From Dictyobacter arantiisoli (GTDB lineage Bacteria > Chloroflexota > Ktedonobacteria > Ktedonobacterales > Ktedonobacteraceae), in the NCBI RefSeq assembly GCF_008326305.1, contig NZ_BIXY01000021.1, forward strand, positions 1 through 64,000: a stretch of DNA of 64,000 bases. Direction: 5' to 3'. Position 1 is the first letter of the stretch; each line of letters opens with the position of its first letter. The translations under genes and the position numbers were made by a program. Below are positions 59,764-64,000 of the stretch, piece after piece. The notes below the pieces were generated by a model that was not told where the DNA came from, did no database searches, and saw nothing but the letters and a program-made list of their open reading frames with translations.

Positions 59764-61794
59764 GTGTACTTCTCAGATCTCGGCATTATTGCGCTTGTGT
59801 TAGCTTTAGGGTTTGCCATTTATACTGTTATCGCCTCGGTCGTGGGAGCGGTGCGTTCCGTGCCTCAACTGGTGGTGAGCGCGAAGCGCGGCCTGCTGGC
59901 AGTCACCTTTTTCTTTGTGCTGGCAGCCATAGCATTAATCGTGTCTTTCCTGACGCATGATTTTGGCGTCAACTATGTGGCTCAGCATTCCGATCTCTCG
60001 ATGCCCTGGTATTTTGTGACTGCGGCTTTTTATGGCGGTCAAGAAGGATCTCTGCTCTACTGGGCCCTGATGCTTTCGATCTTCTCGGCCATCTTTGTGT
60101 TTACCTCCAAACGTGCGCCAGCCGCGCTGGTGCCCTATGTGATGGCGACCTTGATGGCAATTGAAATCTTCTTCCTGATCGTGCTGACGGTCATCTCAAA
60201 TCCTTTTACGCGTTCAACAGTTGCGCCCCACGATGGCGCGGGCCTGAATCCATTGTTGATGGACCCCGGCATGCTAGTGCATCCTCCTACCTTGCTGATG
60301 GGCTACATGAGTTTTTCGGTGCCCTTTGCATTCGCCGTGGCCGCTCTGATTACGGGTCAGTTGAATGCCGAGTGGTTGCGCTCGATACGCCGCTGGATGC
60401 TGGCTTCATGGATGTTACAGACGGCTGGCCTCTTGCTGGGTGCCTGGTGGGCCTATCATGTATTGGGCTGGGGCGGCTATTGGAGCTGGGACCCCGTGGA
60501 GAATGCGGCGCTTTTACCCTGGCTGACGGCGGGCGCGTTCTTGCATTCCACGATGGTGCAGGAGCGTCGAGGCATGTTGAAGGTCTGGAACCTCTTTCTG
60601 GTGATTACCTCCTTTGCCCTCTCCATTTTTGGCACCTTTGAGGTGCGTAGCGGACTGATTAGTTCGGTCCACTCGTTTGCCTATTCTGCTATCGGTAGCT
60701 ATTTCCTGGTCTTTTTGATCATTGTGGTGGTCTTTTCCAGTGCCCTGTTTCTATTCCGTCTGCCGCACTTACGTCCTGAGCAGACATTTGATTCGGTGGT
60801 ATCGCGTGAGGGTGTCTTCTTACTGAATAACTTTTTGCTGGTCGGTATCACCTTTGCCGTTCTGTGGGGAACGCTGTTCCCATTGATTTCGGAGGCTTTC
60901 CAGGGACAGACAATGACGATGGGTCCTCCCTTTTATGATCAGGTGGTGGGTCCGTTGGCGGTAGTGCTGATCCTGGCGATGGGTATTGGTCCTCTGCTTG
61001 GCTGGCGGCGTACTTCCGCGCAGGCGCTGTGGCGCAACGCCAGTGTCCCTGCTATCGCGGCGGCTGTCTGTGCGGTTCTGCTGCCAGTGCTGGGGATTAC
61101 GGATGTGGTGGCCAATATTGGCTTCTCGGTCTGTGCTTTTACGGCTGGAGCAATCTTCTATGAACTCTGGCGTGGAGCGCGCGTACGTCATAGCCATGGT
61201 GAGCCATATGGCATGGCGGTATTTATGCTCTTTAAGCGTTACCGTCAGCGTTATGGTGGCTATGTGGTACATCTGGGCATGATCTTATTAGTCGCGGGTA
61301 TTATTGGTTCGCAGTTCTTCCAGCAGGAGAAGGACGCTGACCTGCATCCCGGACAAGATATGTCGGTGGGTGGCTATACCTTCACCTATCTTGGCAATAT
61401 CGATGCTAAGGATACGGATCGTGAGACGGTCTCTTCACAGGTACAGATCTGGCACGATGGTAAGCTGATTCAATATGTTTATCCGGGTCGTATTACCTAT
61501 AGCAGTTATCCCACGCAGCCAACCAGTGCGATTGTGATCAATACCTATGGGGTCACAGATGTCTATATCTATCTGGCGGATTGGCAGGGGGCATCGCAGG
61601 CCAAGTTGAGTGTCTTTATTAATCCGCTGGTATCCTGGGTCTGGGCAGGTGGCGTCTTGATGCTGCTGGGAGGATTCCTGTGCTGGTGGCCGACGCGTCG
61701 CCGGGCGGTGTCCGCTGTCCGAGCACCTCAATCGACTGCAGTGCCGGAGGCGTCCAGTTCATCCAGTGTGCCTGATGGAGGTGTGATCGCATGA
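59764..61794 (+). CDS. ccmF: Cytochrome c haem lyase CcmF
   Basis: About 676 residues with about 13-14 membrane helices. The WWD haem-handling motif is WGGYWSWDPVENAALLPWL, flanked by conserved His residues (MLVHPPTLLMGYM). The C-terminal soluble domain lies before a last helix (WVWAGGVLMLLGGFLCWW). It joins haem from CcmE to apocytochrome CxxCH outside the membrane. GTG at 59764 with AAGGA six bases upstream; a TTG two codons earlier is an alternative. It overlaps ccmH by 4 bases. No ccmABC genes are seen in the window. Confidence 0.95.
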   Translation: MYFSDLGIIALVLALGFAIYTVIASVVGAVRSVPQLVVSAKRGLLAVTFFFVLAAIALIVSFLTHDFGVNYVAQHSDLSMPWYFVTAAFYGGQEGSLLYWALMLSIFSAIFVFTSKRAPAALVPYVMATLMAIEIFFLIVLTVISNPFTRSTVAPHDGAGLNPLLMDPGMLVHPPTLLMGYMSFSVPFAFAVAALITGQLNAEWLRSIRRWMLASWMLQTAGLLLGAWWAYHVLGWGGYWSWDPVENAALLPWLTAGAFLHSTMVQERRGMLKVWNLFLVITSFALSIFGTFEVRSGLISSVHSFAYSAIGSYFLVFLIIVVVFSSALFLFRLPHLRPEQTFDSVVSREGVFLLNNFLLVGITFAVLWGTLFPLISEAFQGQTMTMGPPFYDQVVGPLAVVLILAMGIGPLLGWRRTSAQALWRNASVPAIAAAVCAVLLPVLGITDVVANIGFSVCAFTAGAIFYELWRGARVRHSHGEPYGMAVFMLFKRYRQRYGGYVVHLGMILLVAGIIGSQFFQQEKDADLHPGQDMSVGGYTFTYLGNIDAKDTDRETVSSQVQIWHDGKLIQYVYPGRITYSSYPTQPTSAIVINTYGVTDVYIYLADWQGASQAKLSVFINPLVSWVWAGGVLMLLGGFLCWWPTRRRAVSAVRAPQSTAVPEASSSSSVPDGGVIA

Positions 61795-62399
61795 GCAGTA
61801 TCTCTCGCGTCGCGCCTGCTCCCAGGCAACAGCGCTCACTCTATCTCTTGCTGGCGATTGTGGCCTTTATTGCCGCAGTCTGGTTCTGGCTCTATTTTGC
61901 CGTACCAAAGCAGCAAACGCTGGACCAGCATGTGCGCAGCATCGCTTCGCAGTTGCGCTGTCCCGTCTGTCAGGGCGAATCTGTTGCGGATGCTCCGCCA
62001 CTGATTGCTCAGCAGATGCGGGCATATATTCGTCAGGAAATTCAGGCTGGTGCATCCGATCAACAGATTATCCAGTATCTGTCCAGTCGCTATGGTTCAA
62101 ACATCGTCTGGGTGCCGCAGTGGCAAGGCTTTACCCTGTTAGCCTGGATCGTGCCGATGCTTTTGTTGCTGGCTGGCCTGATCTTTCTTACACTGGTCGT
62201 GCGAGACTGGCAAAACAGTGCCCTGCTGGCACGTGGACAGCCTGTTAGTAACATACGGACCGCCGATGCCACCGCGCTGGTAGAAGGATCTTTCCTCTCA
62301 GATGAAGATGCTGAGTTGGAGCGCTATCGTGTACAACTAGAACAAGAAATTGCCGCCGCTGACCCGCTCTTCAGGCGGACGAAAATGGAGGCTGACTGA
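61791..62399 (+). CDS. ccmH: CcmH-type cytochrome c maturation thiol reductase
   Basis: 202 residues. An N-terminal membrane helix (about 17-37) precedes the CcmH/CycL three-helix domain with active site LRCPVCQGESVADAPP (LRCxxC) and the following MRAYIRQEIQAGASDQQIIQYLSSRYG. A second membrane helix follows (about 115-145), then a cytoplasmic acidic tail. It reduces apocytochrome c or its mixed disulfide with CcmG. ATGA overlap with ccmF and a one-base overlap with the next gene show tight coupling. Confidence 0.92.
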   Translation: MSSISRVAPAPRQQRSLYLLLAIVAFIAAVWFWLYFAVPKQQTLDQHVRSIASQLRCPVCQGESVADAPPLIAQQMRAYIRQEIQAGASDQQIIQYLSSRYGSNIVWVPQWQGFTLLAWIVPMLLLLAGLIFLTLVVRDWQNSALLARGQPVSNIRTADATALVEGSFLSDEDAELERYRVQLEQEIAAADPLFRRTKMEAD

Positions 62400-62785
62400 T
62401 GGCGCTCGCTATTGCATTTATTCTGGGTTTGTTCGCTCTCGCTTTTGTACTCTATCCACTGGTAAGACGTTCTCGGAGTGAGGATGCATCCTCTGAGCCG
62501 TCCGTACCATCGCAGTCGCAAGAGCAGATAGCGGCAGGGCATGAAGACGCGCTGGAACTGATTGAGCGTGAGCAATCCGCCCGGGCGGCAATCCAGGAAG
62601 TTGAATTGGACTATCAGCTCGGCAATATAGATGAGCCAGATTATCGCTCTTTGCGTGAACGCTATATGCGACGGGCGTTGACCGCCCTGAAATCCCGCTA
62701 CGAGCGTGAAGAAGAAATTGATGATGAGATAGAAGAACAGCTACAGAAGTTAAAGGAGTCCTATGAGAAAACTAAGCAAGGCTAG
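62399..62785 (+). CDS. CcmI-N-terminus-like small membrane protein
   Basis: 128 residues: one N-terminal membrane helix (about 2-22), a Ser/Glu-rich linker, then a charged coiled-coil. The stretch AAIQEVELDYQLGNIDEPDY resembles the ELxxDxxxGxISexDY pattern of the CcmI/CycH N-terminal region. The TPR domain of CcmI is missing. It probably assists CcmH/CcmF in apocytochrome handling. The start overlaps the ccmH stop; the next gene begins within its 3' end. Confidence 0.75.
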   Translation: MALAIAFILGLFALAFVLYPLVRRSRSEDASSEPSVPSQSQEQIAAGHEDALELIEREQSARAAIQEVELDYQLGNIDEPDYRSLRERYMRRALTALKSRYEREEEIDDEIEEQLQKLKESYEKTKQG

Positions 62786-64000
62786 TATCCTTAGCACTCT
62801 GCTGCTGGTTCTGGTGTTCTTCATCTGGCAGGCGTCTCCTGCGCGTGCGGCTTCAGCCGAAAAGAACGGGCGTATCTCTGGCGTTGTGGTAGATGGTAGT
62901 AACAAGCAAGCACCACTAGTGGATCAATCTGTCACCTTGCAGATGGCGCAGAATAATGCCAGCCACGATGTAAGCACCGTCAAGACGGACAAGACCGGGA
63001 AGTTCACATTTCCAACGGTCGATACTGACCAGACTATCACCTATGTGATCTATACGCAGTATCAGGGCGCGCAATATGTGAGCAATGCAATCAATTTTGG
63101 CAATAGCACTGCGAAGGCCGTCACCGTCCAGGTTTATGAAGCGACGCAGCAGATGCAGAATATCGCCATTGTGCAGTCCAATGTATTGGTGCGCAATCCT
63201 GATCCCGCTAAAGGAATCATCACGATATCGCAAGCCTTCTCCTTCCAGAACTTAAATCCCAAAACATTTGTGGGTTCATTAAATGCCAGCAAAGGTAAGC
63301 CAGACGCTCTCTTCTTTTCCTTGCCTGCTGGTGTGCGCAACATCACATTGGGCGCGGGCTTCGCAGGCTATCAGGTATTGCAGATCGACAAAGGCTTTGC
63401 CACCAATGCGGCGCTCTTACCGGGCAGCAATGACTTCTCCTTCTCGTATGAGCTTCCCTACACACAATCCAACTATAATCTGAGCTATCAGACGCAATAT
63501 CCCACGGTCGCGCTCTCCTTCTTGATCGATCCAAATATTCACGCCAGTTCAGCACAACTGACTTCGGCTGGTATCGTAAATGCTAATAACCAGGAATATC
63601 ATGCCTATAAAGCCACCACGCTATTGCCTGCGCAGTCGACTATCACTATCGCTTTGTCGGGTCTGGCGGTGGCTCGAAGCACCAATGGCTCGCTGGCCTG
63701 GAACGCTGGTAGCATCTGGCTGATTGTTGGCATCCTGGTCCTGGCTGCGATTATTGTCATGACCTGGTTTTTATACCGCGCACGCCGTCATCGGGTAGGT
63801 CTACAATCCCGGGCTGCGAAGACCTCGGCTGGTAAGGGCGAAAAAGATATCGCGCCAGCGGAGACTCTTGATCCACAGCAAAAGCTCTTGCAGACGTTAT
63901 TGGCTCTGGATCAGGATTATGCAGCGGGTAAGCTGAATAAAGCTACCTATGAGGAGAAGCGTAATAAAACCAAGGCACGCCTGCGAAGCTTGAAGAGCGA
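62763..64000 (+). CDS. Exported membrane-anchored protein with Ig-like N-terminal domain, cut by window end
   Basis: Open for 412 codons to the window edge. Signal peptide with a likely AxA cleavage site in PARAASA. A carboxypeptidase-regulatory-like beta domain follows (GRISGVVVDGSNKQAP to TGKFTFPTVDTDQ), then a second beta-rich region of about 180 residues. A membrane helix (about 320-341) holds IWLIVGILVLAAIIVMTWF. The cytoplasmic tail ends with LDQDYAAGKLNKATYEEKR, which resembles the CcmI-like motif of the gene before it. ATG at 62763 overlaps the preceding gene by 23 bases. It is likely part of the same cytochrome c maturation unit; its role is unknown. Confidence 0.75.
   Translation, partial: MRKLSKASILSTLLLVLVFFIWQASPARAASAEKNGRISGVVVDGSNKQAPLVDQSVTLQMAQNNASHDVSTVKTDKTGKFTFPTVDTDQTITYVIYTQYQGAQYVSNAINFGNSTAKAVTVQVYEATQQMQNIAIVQSNVLVRNPDPAKGIITISQAFSFQNLNPKTFVGSLNASKGKPDALFFSLPAGVRNITLGAGFAGYQVLQIDKGFATNAALLPGSNDFSFSYELPYTQSNYNLSYQTQYPTVALSFLIDPNIHASSAQLTSAGIVNANNQEYHAYKATTLLPAQSTITIALSGLAVARSTNGSLAWNAGSIWLIVGILVLAAIIVMTWFLYRARRHRVGLQSRAAKTSAGKGEKDIAPAETLDPQQKLLQTLLALDQDYAAGKLNKATYEEKRNKTKARLRSLKS

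Overview
The window looks like a chromosomal segment of a Ktedonobacteria-type member of the Chloroflexota. This is inferred from gene content and style, not from a search: SEDS and FtsQ proteins with very long basic N-termini, several paralogous ECF-like sigma and MerR-GAF-GGDEF-like proteins, a Hanks-type kinase, a caa3 oxidase beside haem maturation genes, and lineage-type interspersed palindromic repeats. No tRNA, rRNA, CRISPR array, transposase or prophage gene was seen. Most intergenic regions are 100-500 bp.

Region 1 (1-9.9 kb) is the most unusual part. A short Rho ATPase without its RNA-binding N-terminus lies downstream of a three-gene module: an ECF-like sigma gene read to the right, divergent from a MerR-HTH/GAF/degenerate-GGDEF regulator and a small P-loop kinase read to the left. 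The whole module is repeated immediately beside itself with diverged sequences (copy A 1257-5596, copy B 5712-9865). I find no described system with this composition.

Region 2 (10-29 kb) holds ordinary metabolic and housekeeping genes: an M20 peptidase, glutamine-dependent NAD synthetase, hotdog thioesterase, HAD phosphatase, dnaA with ridA, a Ser/Thr kinase, a secreted GH3 hexosaminidase lipoprotein, a beta-propeller lipoprotein, an LCP cell-wall ligase, a GT4 glycosyltransferase, methionine aminopeptidase, a macrodomain protein, HU and an MBL-fold hydrolase.

Region 3 (29.6-43.9 kb) is a division and cell-wall cluster in the order mraZ, rsmH, ftsL-like, ftsI, a small unknown gene, ftsW, murG, murC, murB, ftsQ, ftsA, ftsZ. 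It lacks mraY, murD, murE and murF. Upstream of mraZ are two tandem DnaA boxes and a 10-bp-phased set of MraZ-type repeats. The cluster ends in a strong bidirectional hairpin.

Region 4 (43.9-53.4 kb) carries a BON-domain membrane protein, an HTH-GAF regulator, the SCO1/ctaB accessory pair, and the divergent caa3 oxidase operon coxB-ctaD-(small membrane protein)-coxC. Region 5 (53.6-58 kb) has a cytoplasmic histidine kinase fused to a receiver and a winged helix, in which the phospho-acceptor Asp is Ser. It is followed by a membrane-tethered receiver that keeps the Asp, then by GNAT and PfpI genes. Region 6 (58.2-64 kb) is a cytochrome c maturation operon (TlpA/CcmG-like, CopD-like, CcmE with Cys for the haem-binding His, CcmF, CcmH, CcmI-like and an exported protein cut by the window end). 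It presumably serves the haem-bearing CoxB.

Scattered through the window are at least seven full or partial copies of one interspersed repeat. Three of them carry an almost perfect 60-75 bp palindrome whose ends are conserved but whose arms differ in sequence from copy to copy.
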